The notes under the pieces: generated by a model
Database searches by the model: none
Told to the model about the DNA's origin: nothing
The model's input: only the letters and a program-made list of their open reading frames with translations
NCBI GenBank assembly: GCA_031418775.1
Contig: JANOJN010000219.1
Coordinates: forward strand, 1-64,000
DNA from: JANLQX01 sp031418775
Lineage (GTDB): Bacteria; Actinomycetota; Acidimicrobiia; Acidimicrobiales; JANYDT01
Direction: 5' to 3'
DNA: 64,000 bases
Shown here: positions 43,452-52,509 of the stretch, one piece after another
Position numbering within the stretch: position 1 is the stretch's first letter
Layout: each line of letters opens with the position of its first letter
Position numbers and translations under genes: made by a program

Positions 43452-44336
43452 TTACGGCCAGGTGATCGTCGCGGCGAGCGCGCGGCCCTGGCGCCGACCT
43501 GCCGCGAGGATGGCGGCGGAGATCGTTGCGTCCATGCGGTTGATGCCGATGACGTCGTTGGCGGCATCATCGGGGAAGAGCAGTGTGCACGTCGCGCCAG
43601 CCGCTTCCAGTTCGCGGACTTCGGCCGCGGCCAATCGACCGGCCGCCGGGTCCATGCCGTCGGTGCGAGAACCGATCGGGGCGAGCACGACGACGGTGGC
43701 GTAGCCGGCGGCAAGGTCGGCACTGGTTCCGGACCGCAGGCCACCGTCGACGAGGAGCCGTCCACCGACCGGAACCGGCGGGAAGATCCCCGGGACACAA
43801 ATGCTCGACGCCACCGCGTCCGCCAGAGGTACCCCGCTTTCCGCGCTGAACACGACGAACTCGCCCGAGTCGGCGTCGACCGCGGTGGCGAGGAATCTCG
43901 TGCTCGGCCACGCTTGGGGGAGTTCCGGGTCGATCAGCTCCCGGAACCGGGCGAGGCTGATCGTCTTCGCCAACTTGGCCTGTTCGCCGACGAGGGCCAG
44001 CGACGCCGGCGTCGCGTCAGGCAGTTTGTCCCATACCTCGAACACGGCCAGCAACGCCAGCAGGTCGATCGATGACATCGCCTCGGCGGCGAGAACGCCC
44101 GTGTCGTTGAGCACCTTGGCCTCGAGCTCCTCGAACGGGACGCCGGTCGCCAGCCAGGAACCGACGACCGATCCCGCCGATGTCCCGACGACGAGGTCCG
44201 TGGTTCGCAGATCCACGCCCTCGTCGAAGAGCCCGTGGACAACGCCGGCGATCCAGGCGACGCCGGTGGCCCCACCGCCTCCAAGGACGACGGCGGTGGA
44301 TCTGGGGGCGGATTCGGTACCGGGCACGACAAACAT
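43452..44336 (-). CDS. patatin-like phospholipase
   Basis: 294 residues. VVLGGGGATGVAWIAGVVHG near residue 16 is the oxyanion loop, LVVGTSAGSVVGSWLA near 47 carries the Ser nucleophile (GxSxG) and LLVDGGLRSG near 195 the catalytic Asp (DGG). Patatins hydrolyse acyl chains of lipids; prokaryotic members are often cytoplasmic or membrane-linked. ATG 44336 places the oxyanion loop at its usual depth. The divergent MFS gene starts 89 bp away. No signal peptide. Confidence 0.9.
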   Translation of the reverse strand: MFVVPGTESAPRSTAVVLGGGGATGVAWIAGVVHGLFDEGVDLRTTDLVVGTSAGSVVGSWLATGVPFEELEAKVLNDTGVLAAEAMSSIDLLALLAVFEVWDKLPDATPASLALVGEQAKLAKTISLARFRELIDPELPQAWPSTRFLATAVDADSGEFVVFSAESGVPLADAVASSICVPGIFPPVPVGGRLLVDGGLRSGTSADLAAGYATVVVLAPIGSRTDGMDPAAGRLAAAEVRELEAAGATCTLLFPDDAANDVIGINRMDATISAAILAAGRRQGRALAATITWP

Positions 44337-44424
44337 TCTTGCCTCCCGCCGGTCCCTGCCCGAACTCGGGGCGGGCGAGCGACATCCGGGGGAGCGGTTC
44401 ATCCGGTCGTACACTGTCCGTCTC

Positions 44425-45723
44425 GTGGCAGACGGTGGATCTCGGGTGCCGGCAGCCCCGTCCGAACCGAGTGCCGAGGCGGTCCGGCGGTCCTTTCGGA
44501 TCGAGTTGCTCCGGGCCTTTCCGGCCGGCACGATCGAGGCCTTCGGGTCCACGTTCCTTCTGTTGATCGCCCTTCGACACTTCGATCTGTCGACCGGTTG
44601 GAAGGCCACGATCGTCGCCGGAGCCCAGGTCGGTCTCCTGTTTGCGCCGGTCGCCCTCACCCACGCGACGCGCCGAGGCATGTCGCCGGGTGATGCCGGC
44701 GCGCGGATGTTGGTCATCGGCTCGCTGGGGGTGGTCGCACCTTTGCTCTGGCCGCACCCGGCGGTGTTCGTGATCGGATGTCTCGTAGCCCTCACCTCGA
44801 CCGGCGCGCAGTGGGCGCTGCTCCAGACGATCTACACGGACCAGTTCCCCGCCGATAGGCGGGGTCGCCTGCTGTCGCTGACCATCGCCGCGAAGTTCGC
44901 CTGTTCGGGACTGGTGGCCATCGGCGTCGGACGTCTGCTCGGACGCGACGCGGCAACGTGGCGATGGGCGCAGCTGCTGCTGCTCGTCGCGCTGTTCGGG
45001 TCGGCGGCGTGCATGCGCACCTTCGGCGGGCCGGCGCTGCGGCCTCACGCTCCGCTTCGTGACGACGGGCGTGAACACCCGTGGGCCCGTCGTTGGGCCC
45101 TCCTGCAAACAGATCGGACGCTGCGTCTCACGCTCTCGTCGTGGATGCTCATGGGCTTCGCGAACCTGATGATGATCCCGCTGCGGGTCGAGTTCCTGGC
45201 CGATCCGAGGTACGGCGTCGACGCGAGCTCCTCGACCATAGGCGCACTTACGATCACGATCCCGGCGGTGCTGCGTCTCCTGCTCGCTCCAGGCTACGGC
45301 TGGGTCTTCGATCACCTTCCGTTCTTCGTCGCCCGGATCCTCGTCAACATCGGGTTCGCCGCGAGCATCGTCGTGTTCTTCGCGGGAACGTCGATGACCG
45401 GTCTCGTCCTCGGTGCGGTGGTGTTCGGCGTTTCGGCGGCGGGAGGCGACGTGATGTGGGCGCTGTGGACGTCGCGTCTTGCCCCGCCCGAGCACCTCGC
45501 CGACTATTCGTCGCTGCACACGTTCTCCACGGGGGTGCGGGGTGTGATCGCGCCGTTCGTCGGGCTCTGGCTCCTTGATCACGACGTGAGTCCGCGCAGC
45601 GTCGGCAGCCTGTGTGCGGTCATGATCCTGCTCGGTTCGATGATTCTCATCCCGGATCTCCGCGCCGAACGAGCCCGACTTGCCGCAAACCGTCTGCCGG
45701 TCGAGCCGGTCGTCGGCGGATGA
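44425..45723 (+). CDS. MFS-like membrane protein
   Basis: 432 residues with about eleven hydrophobic helices, for example FLLLIALRHFDLS, MLVIGSLGVVAPLLWP, WAQLLLLVALFGSAACM and ILVNIGFAASIVVFFAG. FPADRRGRLLSLTI resembles the MFS cytoplasmic loop. GTG 44425 is the chosen start (MADGGSRV). Solute unknown; it could be an exporter. Its stop codon overlaps the ATG of a decayed alkylation-repair gene, so the two were once coupled. Confidence 0.78.
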   Translation: MADGGSRVPAAPSEPSAEAVRRSFRIELLRAFPAGTIEAFGSTFLLLIALRHFDLSTGWKATIVAGAQVGLLFAPVALTHATRRGMSPGDAGARMLVIGSLGVVAPLLWPHPAVFVIGCLVALTSTGAQWALLQTIYTDQFPADRRGRLLSLTIAAKFACSGLVAIGVGRLLGRDAATWRWAQLLLLVALFGSAACMRTFGGPALRPHAPLRDDGREHPWARRWALLQTDRTLRLTLSSWMLMGFANLMMIPLRVEFLADPRYGVDASSSTIGALTITIPAVLRLLLAPGYGWVFDHLPFFVARILVNIGFAASIVVFFAGTSMTGLVLGAVVFGVSAAGGDVMWALWTSRLAPPEHLADYSSLHTFSTGVRGVIAPFVGLWLLDHDVSPRSVGSLCAVMILLGSMILIPDLRAERARLAANRLPVEPVVGG

Positions 45724-45878
45724 ACTGGGTTGGCCAGGTCCGGGCGGCGCTGACGACGGTTGCCGATCCGGAGCGGGCCGCGCCGATGGCCGCCTAGATG
45801 AAAGGGATCGCACCGTTCCTCGGTATACCGGCGCCGGTGCGGCGGGCGGCGGTGCGTCCGTTGGGACAACCACCGCGC
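45720..45878 (+). pseudogene. remnant of a DNA alkylation repair (AlkD-like) gene
   Basis: ATG 45720 overlaps the MFS stop (ATGA) and encodes MNWVGQVRAALTTVADPERA then APMAA; TAG at 45795-45797 stops it. The frame continues MKGIAPFLGIPAPVRRAAVR, giving the AlkD N-terminal pattern in which AxYMKGxxPFLGIPxPxRR is expected, so the TAG very likely replaced a TAC/TAT Tyr codon. Similarity fades after about 45863 and galT converges at 45940, so most of the ~230-residue protein is missing. Confidence 0.7.
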
Positions 45879-45939
45879 TCACGATTCGGGAAGCGACGAA
45901 AAATCTGGAGAAGGCCGCGCCGCGCCCCTGCGTTGAGGG

Positions 45940-46917
45940 TCAGACGCGAGCTGCCGCGAGGAGCGTCGCTGCATCCTCGGGGGGCACGACATTGATGAGC
46001 ACTCCGGTGCCGAGCTCGAAGCCGGCTCGCGTGGTCACCTTCGGATACACGTGGGCGTGCCAGTGGAAGGTGCCCTGCGCCCGGTAGGGAGCGGAGTGGA
46101 ACACGATGTTGTAGGCGACGTCACCGAGGCCGCTGCGAAGCGCGGCCAATCCGTTGCGCAGGCCGATGCCGACGGCGGTGAGGTCGGCAAGCTCCGCCGT
46201 GTGGAGGTGTCCGTTGTGGCAGCGGGGGATGGCCAGCATCTCGAACGGCGTGCCGCTCCAATAAGGGCAGATCACCACGACGCGGTCGTCGGCGTAGACG
46301 ATGCGGGCGCCGGCGTCGAGCTCGGCCTCGATCGTCGTGCACAGCAGGCAGGCGCCGGAGAACCGGTCGAAACCGAGTTGCTCGCCCACGATCTCGCCCG
46401 GAACGAAAGGAAGACCGAGCAGCTGCCCGTGCGGGTGCACGAGCGATGCGCCGGCCTCGCGGCCGTAGTTCACGATGGCCTGGCTGTAGCGGAGCTCCGG
46501 CATGGTGGAGTGGGCCTCGGCGCGGGCGGCGATGGCCGCCATCACGTATTCGGCCTGCTCGTCGTCGACATCGGCCCACGACGAGTCGTGCGACGGATGC
46601 ACTACCAGCACTTCGTGCATCCCGGACGCGTCAGCCTGGGTGAAGATCGGTCCGAGGTGCTCGACGACCATCGGCTCGCGGCCCTCGAAGGCCGGGTAGA
46701 GGTTCGGCACGACCAGGACACGCCAGCTCCCGTCGGCGCCGGGCGTGACCAGCGTCGGCGGCTCGGTTTCGGCCCGACCGGGACAGAAGGGGCAGGGGCG
46801 ACCGGGATCGGTCTCGACGTCGAGTCGACGGGACTGGAACTCGTTGGGACGCTGACGTCGTTCGGCGTTGATCGCGACCCATCGGCCGGTCAGAGGATCA
46901 AGTCGGAGTTGACTCAT
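45940..46917 (-). CDS. galT: galactose-1-phosphate uridylyltransferase
   Basis: 325 residues. RPCPFCPGR near residue 40 supplies zinc Cys residues, ASLVHPHGQLLGLPFVPGE near 157 is the active-site HPHGQ (a histidine carries UMP), and FHWHAHVYPKV near 283 completes the GalT fold. It swaps UMP between UDP-glucose and galactose-1-phosphate (Leloir pathway), feeding glucose-1-phosphate to the nearby glycogen enzymes. It is monocistronic between the AlkD remnant and the cysteine-desulfurase gene. Confidence 0.93.
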   Translation of the reverse strand: MSQLRLDPLTGRWVAINAERRQRPNEFQSRRLDVETDPGRPCPFCPGRAETEPPTLVTPGADGSWRVLVVPNLYPAFEGREPMVVEHLGPIFTQADASGMHEVLVVHPSHDSSWADVDDEQAEYVMAAIAARAEAHSTMPELRYSQAIVNYGREAGASLVHPHGQLLGLPFVPGEIVGEQLGFDRFSGACLLCTTIEAELDAGARIVYADDRVVVICPYWSGTPFEMLAIPRCHNGHLHTAELADLTAVGIGLRNGLAALRSGLGDVAYNIVFHSAPYRAQGTFHWHAHVYPKVTTRAGFELGTGVLINVVPPEDAATLLAAARV

Positions 46918-47019
46918 TTCGCTGTCCAGGGTAGCGGACCCCTGGTCCTACGCTGGTGTTACGTCGTCACCCGAGCACTCGCACGGTTGTCGGCGCGGAT
47001 CGCCGGCAATCTGTGGACC

Positions 47020-47121
47020 ATCACGCTCCGCCCTTGTTTGCCGGAACGAACTGAGAAACATGCATTATCTCGATCACGCTCCGCTCCTGGTTGCCGGAAC
47101 GAACTGACATGAACTATCTCG
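47020..47121 (+). repeat. imperfect tandem duplication over the cysteine-desulfurase start
   Basis: Unit 1 (47020-47072) and unit 2 (47073-47121) share most positions, differing by five substitutions and a 4-base insertion in unit 1. Each unit holds ATCACGCTCCGC, TTGCCGGAACGAACTGA and an ATG followed by TATCTCG. The real gene starts from the unit 2 ATG (47109). Confidence 0.85.
47060..47107 (+). CDS. 15-residue leader ORF created by the duplication
   Basis: ATG 47060 reads MHYLDHAPLLVAGTN and stops at TGA 47105-47107, one base before the cysteine-desulfurase ATG at 47109. The first six residues mimic the real protein start MNYLDHA. It may be an accident of the duplication or a translated leader that affects downstream initiation. 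No independent coding evidence. Confidence 0.35.
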   Translation: MHYLDHAPLLVAGTN

Positions 47122-48266
47122 ATCACGCAGCCACAACCCCGCTCCACCCCGCCGCCATCGACGCCATGGTCACCGTCCTGCGCGGGTCCTACGGAAATCC
47201 GTCGGGCGTGCATGACATCTCCGCGGCGGCGCGCTCGGCGCTCGAGGACGCCCGTGACACGGTGGCCTCGTTCGTCGGCTGCCAGGCGCGTGAACTCGTC
47301 TTCACCGGTGGCGGAACCGAGTCGCTGAACATGGCGCTGCGCGGCAACCTCGGCTACCTGTCCCGCCGACCGACCGTCCTGACCAGCGCGATCGAGCACG
47401 ATGCCGTGCGGGCCACGGCGGAATGGCTGGCGGCCACCGGGCAGGCCGACCACGAGACCCTGCCGGTCACGGCATCGGGAGTCCTTGACCTCGCCGCCAC
47501 TGCGGCGGTGGTCGACCGCCTGCGAGACAGGCCGCTGATTGTGGCGGTGATGGCCGTCAACAACGAGGTCGGCACAGTGCAGCCGCTCGCCGAGCTCGCC
47601 TGCCTTCTCGGGTCGCGTCCCGACACCACGCTTGTCGTCGACGCGGTGCAGGCTCCCGTGTGGCTCGATCTGCGACCAATCACGGCGAGCTCCGACTTCG
47701 TCGCGCTCTCCGCCCACAAGTTCGGTGGGCCCAAGGGCGTGGGCGTGCTCACCGTCCGCGAGGGTCGCACGATCACGCCACTGCTGCACGGCGGCGGCCA
47801 GGAGCGCGAGCGACGAAGCGGCACCCAGAACGTCGCCGGCATCGTTGGTCTCGCGGCCGCGACCGAAATCACTGAGGCCACGCGAAACGAAGTGGTCGAG
47901 CGGGTGACGCGGCTCCGCGACCGCCTCGTCGACGGCATCCTCGACGCGGTCGAGGGCTGTGTCGAGACCGTTGCCGATCGTTCGTTGAAGGTGGCCGGCA
48001 ACGCCCACCTCACCATCGATGGCGTCGAGAGCGAGGCGGTGCTGGTTTTGCTCAACGAGGCCGGCATCGCGGCGTCCGCGGGTTCGGCCTGCGCGAGCGG
48101 CGCACTCCACGTGTCCCCGGTGCTGCTTGCGATGGGCGTGGCGAAGGAACGGGCCGGCGGGGCGCTGCGGCTCACGCTCGGTTCGGCCTCGACCGACGAC
48201 GATGTCGACGCCGTTCTCGGCGTCCTGCCTCGCGTGCTCCACCAGCTCCGTGGCAGCTCTCGGTGA
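47109..48266 (+). CDS. iscS: cysteine desulfurase (IscS/NifS type)
   Basis: 385 residues, a fold-type I PLP enzyme. MNYLDHAATTPLHPAAIDAM starts the protein; SAHKFGGPKGVG carries the PLP-binding Lys204 and AGSACASGALHVSPV the persulfide Cys328. It takes sulfur from cysteine and, given the GTGA overlap with mnmA, probably hands it to MnmA for tRNA 2-thiouridine; Fe-S cluster supply is the other likely role. ATG 47109 is preferred over earlier frames because of the N-terminal signature. Confidence 0.95.
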   Translation: MNYLDHAATTPLHPAAIDAMVTVLRGSYGNPSGVHDISAAARSALEDARDTVASFVGCQARELVFTGGGTESLNMALRGNLGYLSRRPTVLTSAIEHDAVRATAEWLAATGQADHETLPVTASGVLDLAATAAVVDRLRDRPLIVAVMAVNNEVGTVQPLAELACLLGSRPDTTLVVDAVQAPVWLDLRPITASSDFVALSAHKFGGPKGVGVLTVREGRTITPLLHGGGQERERRSGTQNVAGIVGLAAATEITEATRNEVVERVTRLRDRLVDGILDAVEGCVETVADRSLKVAGNAHLTIDGVESEAVLVLLNEAGIAASAGSACASGALHVSPVLLAMGVAKERAGGALRLTLGSASTDDDVDAVLGVLPRVLHQLRGSSR

Positions 48267-49339
48267 AGGTTCTCGTCGCCCTCTCCGGTGGTGTCGATTC
48301 CACCGTGGCCGCAGCGCTCCTGCAGGAGCAGGGGCACGAGATCGCCGGTGTCACGCTCAAACTCTGGGGCGGCGACTCCGACTCGGGCTGCTGCTCCGTC
48401 GCCGATGTCGACGACGCCCGACGCGTCGCCCAGCAGCTCGGCATCCGCCACTACGTCTTCAACTTCGGCGAAGAGTTCACCGCCAACGTCGTCGATCCCT
48501 ACGTACGTGCACATGGCATTGGGGAAACGCCGAATCCGTGCGTTGAATGCAATCGATTCCTCAAGTTTGATCGTCTGCTCCATCGGGCGACCCAGCTCGG
48601 CTTCGAGGCCATTGCCACCGGCCACCATGTCCGACGCATCACCATGCCCGATGGTCGGTTCGCCGTGGGCCGCGGGTTGGACGACGCCAAGGACCAGAGT
48701 TACGTGGTGCATATGCTCGGCCAGGACGTTCTCACCCACACACTGTTCCCCGTCGGCGATCTGACGAAGACCGAGGTGCGGGCGAAGGCGTCGGCCATGG
48801 GTCTGCGAACGGCCGCGAAGGCCGAGAGCATGGAGGTCTGCTTCATCGCCGAGACCGGTGGCGGCCGTCGGGTCTTCCTCGGCGACCGCATCCCGCTGCG
48901 TCCCGCCAAGATCGTCGACGCCGACGGGACGCATGTCGGTCATACCGACGCCGTCGAACTCGTCACCATCGGGCAGCGCCGCAACCTCGGACTCAGCGGC
49001 GCCGCCGACCGCCGCTACGTCGTCGACATCGACGTCGCGAACGCCGTCGTCACCGTGGGCGATCGCGACGCTTTGCGGCGCGATGGCGTCACGCTCCATA
49101 CGGTCACGCTCCCGCTCGGCCCGGATTTGCTGGGTGGCGCGCTCCGCGTCCAGACCTCGGCCCACGGGCGGCCCGTGGGCTGCACCGCGGAAACCGTCGG
49201 CGACCGGATGGCCGTCACGTTCGCCGAACCGCAAACGCGTGTCGCGCCCGGCCAGAGCGTGGTGCTTTACGCCACGGTCGCCGGTGATGACGGGGAGTCC
49301 GACGTCGTCGTCGCCGGCGGAATCGCGACGCGGGAGTAG
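48263..49339 (+). CDS. mnmA: tRNA-specific 2-thiouridylase
   Basis: 358 residues. VLVALSGGVDSTVAAALL is the PP-loop, GETPNPCVECNRFLKFD near residue 93 carries the first catalytic Cys and AESMEVCFIAE near 193 the second; IGQRRNLGL follows. MnmA adenylates U34 of Lys/Glu/Gln tRNAs and inserts sulfur from the desulfurase. GTG 48263 overlaps the iscS stop, a typical coupling for this pair. Confidence 0.95.
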   Translation: MKVLVALSGGVDSTVAAALLQEQGHEIAGVTLKLWGGDSDSGCCSVADVDDARRVAQQLGIRHYVFNFGEEFTANVVDPYVRAHGIGETPNPCVECNRFLKFDRLLHRATQLGFEAIATGHHVRRITMPDGRFAVGRGLDDAKDQSYVVHMLGQDVLTHTLFPVGDLTKTEVRAKASAMGLRTAAKAESMEVCFIAETGGGRRVFLGDRIPLRPAKIVDADGTHVGHTDAVELVTIGQRRNLGLSGAADRRYVVDIDVANAVVTVGDRDALRRDGVTLHTVTLPLGPDLLGGALRVQTSAHGRPVGCTAETVGDRMAVTFAEPQTRVAPGQSVVLYATVAGDDGESDVVVAGGIATRE

Positions 49340-49367
49340 CTCCGTCGTTGCCCGTAGGGCCGTCGCG

Positions 49368-50318
49368 TCAGCGCGTGAGGCGCCTCGAGCGGGCTTCGTC
49401 GAGTAGGCGGCCGGGAAGGGTGGGCACGAACAGGAATCGGGCGGTGCTGCCCGTCTCCGAGGTGCGGCGCGATGTCACCCGCACGATCTCGGCCTTCTCG
49501 GTCAGCAGTGCTTCGACGGCGAGACCGGCGGCACCGTTGGTGAGGTCCAGTGAGTCCGATTGTGCCGGAGCGGGGCGGAGTTGTTCGACGATGCGGCGTT
49601 GGAAGAGCACGGGGTCACGGACGACGAATTCGTCGTGGAGCACGAACCCGGCCGGCACGAACACCACGAATCGACGGGCTTGGGCGTAGAGCGCCTTGCC
49701 AAGAACCCGTACCAATGCGATGCCGACGGCGGTCGCGGCCCCTCCGGCGACCCACTGTCGCGACGCCAGCAACAGCGGACCGACAACAACGCCAGCGCCG
49801 GTCAGCGCACCGAAGACGGGCAGCGGACCCACCATGAGGGCGGCGGCGGGTCGCAGCAGGAACCGACGCTCGTTGGGGTAGGCCGGACCGTTGACGCAGA
49901 GGTGGCCGACCTCGCTCCACTCCGTGGTCAAGAACGCGACGACGGCGACGGCGAGGGCGAGGACCCGGAGGGCAACGGCGTCACTTCCGGTCTGGATGAC
50001 CGCCCAGGTCGTGGCGGCCACGGCAAAGGGCGATGCGCAGCGGAGGAACACCAGTCCGGCCGGGTGCCAGACGAGCACGGCGACCAGCCCGACCCCCCAT
50101 GTCGTCCACCACAGGACTTGGCTGACGATCGTCACGGCCGTGCTCCGCCCGTCGACGGCCCGACCGAGCAGCAACCCACCGATGATCAACGCACCCCATG
50201 CACCGCGCGTGAGGTGCGGTGCGACGCGTTCGAACGGTGCGACGGTTCGCCCGGCGTCCGACTCGGTCGCCTGACGTTCCGGTGGCGAGGGGGCGGTGCT
50301 GCTGATCGGGCTGGACAT
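49368..50318 (-). CDS. multi-pass membrane protein, unknown
   Basis: 316 residues with about five hydrophobic segments (GALIIGGLLLGRAV; VGLVAVLVWHPAGLVFL; VLALAVAVVAFLT; AAALMVGPLPVFGALTGAGV; VAGGAATAVGIALV), then a soluble C-terminal ~120-residue part (RRFVVFVPAGFVLHDEFVVR). The layout, an integral domain followed by a PH-like soluble part, occurs in actinobacterial proteins next to ligA; no function is known. It is convergent with mnmA and divergent from ligA. Confidence 0.78.
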   Translation of the reverse strand: MSSPISSTAPSPPERQATESDAGRTVAPFERVAPHLTRGAWGALIIGGLLLGRAVDGRSTAVTIVSQVLWWTTWGVGLVAVLVWHPAGLVFLRCASPFAVAATTWAVIQTGSDAVALRVLALAVAVVAFLTTEWSEVGHLCVNGPAYPNERRFLLRPAAALMVGPLPVFGALTGAGVVVGPLLLASRQWVAGGAATAVGIALVRVLGKALYAQARRFVVFVPAGFVLHDEFVVRDPVLFQRRIVEQLRPAPAQSDSLDLTNGAAGLAVEALLTEKAEIVRVTSRRTSETGSTARFLFVPTLPGRLLDEARSRRLTR

Positions 50319-50421
50319 CGCTCTCCATCCTTACCCACGATCGGCGGTGCGTGGCCGGCGACGTCTCCGGGACTGCGCTCTCCTGACCGCTGACCGGCCC
50401 GGGGTGCGTTACCTTCGCCCG

Positions 50422-52488
50422 ATGGACCTGGACGAGGCGAGGGCGCGAGCCGACGAACTTCGCCGCGCGATCGGCGAGCACGACCGTCGCTACTACGAAC
50501 TCGATGCACCGACGATCAGCGACGGCGATTACGACGCGCTGCTCGTCGAACTTCGTCGCATCGAGGCGCTTCACCCGGACCTCGTCTCACCCGACTCGCC
50601 GACGCAAACGGTACGAGGGCTCCCGGTGATGACGAGCTTCGCCGAGGTCGAGCACCTGCAGCCGATGATGTCGCTCGACAACGTCTTCGATGCGGACGAG
50701 CTCCGCGGATGGGGCTCGAGGAACGCCAAGCTCCTGGGCGATGACGCGTCACCGAGGTTCGTCTGTGAGCTCAAGGTGGACGGTCTCGCGATGTCGCTGC
50801 TGTACCGCGATGGAGTGTTCGTTCGAGGAGCCACGCGTGGTGACGGCCGTGTCGGGGAGGACGTCACCGAGAACGTACGCACGATCCCGGCGATCCCGAA
50901 ACGGCTGATCCCCGTTACCCCGGTTGGTGCGCTGCTCGGTTCGGTCCCGTCGTTGCTCGAAGTCCGCGGTGAAGTCTTCATGCCGACGGAGGCCTTTGCT
51001 GCGCTGAACCGTCGGAGAGCGGAGGCGGGCGAAGCGCTCTTCGTCAACCCGCGCAACTCGGCCGCGGGCTCGTTGCGCCAGAAGGATCCCGCCATCACCG
51101 CCGGGCGAGAGCTCAGCTTCCTGGCCTACCAACTCGGCGTGATCGAAGGCGGGCCATTGTTCAGCGCGCATAGCGAGACGCTGACCTTCCTTGGGAATTG
51201 CGGATTCCCGGTGAGTCCGGAGATTCGGGCGGTGGACACACTCGACGATGTCGCCGACTACTGCGCGCACTGGACGCAGCACCGCCACGACCTTCCCTAC
51301 GAGATCGACGGTGTCGTCGTGAAGATCGATGACCTGGCGTTGCGGCGTGAGCTCGGGAGCACGTCGAAGGCCCCACGGTGGGCCACGGCGTTCAAGTTCC
51401 CGCCTGAGGAGCGAACAACGCTGCTGCTCGCTATCGAGGTTTCTGTCGGGCGGACCGGTCGGGCCACGCCGTTCGCGGTACTGGAACCGGTCTTCGTCGG
51501 CGGCTCGACCGTCTCGATGGCCACGCTTCACAATCAGGATCAGGTGCGAATCAAAGATGTCCGCCCCGGTGACACCGTCACGGTGCGAAAGGCGGGCGAC
51601 GTGATCCCGGAAGTCGTGGGCCCGGTGCTCGCGCTCCGCCCTGAGGGGCTACCCGTCTGGGAGTTCCCGACGCTGTGTCCGTGCGATCTGAAGTCCGCGC
51701 TCGAGCGACCCGAAGGTGAGTCGGACACCCGATGTGTGGAGGCTCGCTGTCCGTTCCAGCAGTGGGCGCGTCTTGTGCACTTCGGATCGCGTGGCGCTAT
51801 GGACATCGAGGGCTTCGGCGAGAAAACGGTGTCGACGTTCCTCGACGCCAAGCTCATCAGCGACGTCGCCGACATCTATTCGCTTGCCGATCGGGTCGAC
51901 GAGCTCCGTCGAATCGAGGGATTCGGCGGTGTCTCCGTCCAGAACCTTCTCGATGCGATCGAGGGGTCCAAGTCCCGTCCGCTCGGCAACCTCCTCGTCG
52001 GTCTGAACATCCGCCACGTCGGCGGGACGATGGGTCACGTTCTGGCCAAGGCCTTCGGCTCGCTCGATGACCTGGCTGAGGCGTCTGCCGAGGAGATCGC
52101 CGCGGTCGACGGTGTCGGCGCGGTGATCGCCAACTCCGTCGCCGAATGGTTCGACAACGACGCGAACCGCGCAGTCGTCGAACGGCTCCGGTCGGCCGGC
52201 GTCAACTTTGCCGGCCCGCCGCCACCCGCGCTCACCCAGAACCTCGTCGGGATGTCGGTCGTGGTCACCGGCTCGTTCGTCGGCTTCACCCGCGAAGGAG
52301 CGGAGGAGGCGATCACCTCGCGTGGCGGGAAGTCGCCAGGAAGTGTTTCGAAGAAGACCACCGCCGTCGTCATCGGTGAGGAACCCGGCGCGGCCAAGGT
52401 CACGAAAGCCGGGGAGCTCGGCGTTCCTACGCTCGATGAAGCAGCATTCGTTCGATTGCTTGAAACCGGCGAGCTCCCGTCGCCGTGA
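50422..52488 (+). CDS. ligA: NAD-dependent DNA ligase
   Basis: 688 residues, standard LigA length. Lys118 in CELKVDGLAMSLLYRDG is adenylated by NAD+; TRGDGRVGEDVTENVRTI follows. After the OB domain comes the zinc finger (CPCDLKSALE ... CVEARCP), helix-hairpin-helix repeats (IEGFGGVSVQNLLDAIEGSK) and a C-terminal BRCT domain (NLVGMSVVVTGSFVGFTREG). It joins Okazaki fragments and is normally essential. ATG 50422 gives MDLDEARARADELRRAI. Confidence 0.96.
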   Translation: MDLDEARARADELRRAIGEHDRRYYELDAPTISDGDYDALLVELRRIEALHPDLVSPDSPTQTVRGLPVMTSFAEVEHLQPMMSLDNVFDADELRGWGSRNAKLLGDDASPRFVCELKVDGLAMSLLYRDGVFVRGATRGDGRVGEDVTENVRTIPAIPKRLIPVTPVGALLGSVPSLLEVRGEVFMPTEAFAALNRRRAEAGEALFVNPRNSAAGSLRQKDPAITAGRELSFLAYQLGVIEGGPLFSAHSETLTFLGNCGFPVSPEIRAVDTLDDVADYCAHWTQHRHDLPYEIDGVVVKIDDLALRRELGSTSKAPRWATAFKFPPEERTTLLLAIEVSVGRTGRATPFAVLEPVFVGGSTVSMATLHNQDQVRIKDVRPGDTVTVRKAGDVIPEVVGPVLALRPEGLPVWEFPTLCPCDLKSALERPEGESDTRCVEARCPFQQWARLVHFGSRGAMDIEGFGEKTVSTFLDAKLISDVADIYSLADRVDELRRIEGFGGVSVQNLLDAIEGSKSRPLGNLLVGLNIRHVGGTMGHVLAKAFGSLDDLAEASAEEIAAVDGVGAVIANSVAEWFDNDANRAVVERLRSAGVNFAGPPPPALTQNLVGMSVVVTGSFVGFTREGAEEAITSRGGKSPGSVSKKTTAVVIGEEPGAAKVTKAGELGVPTLDEAAFVRLLETGELPSP

Positions 52489-52509
52489 CCTACCGATGAC
52501 GGCAGTCGC

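Noticed and set aside
42018..44075. 685-codon open frame on the plus strand opposite glgX and the patatin gene
   Set aside because: It spans two real genes and the gap between them and has no recognisable domain, so it is a shadow frame.
36014..46917. Recently acquired island between the two double-hairpin elements
   Set aside because: The bracketed genes (glg enzymes, galT, iscS, mnmA, ligA) are core functions in ordinary base composition, without integrase or transposase.
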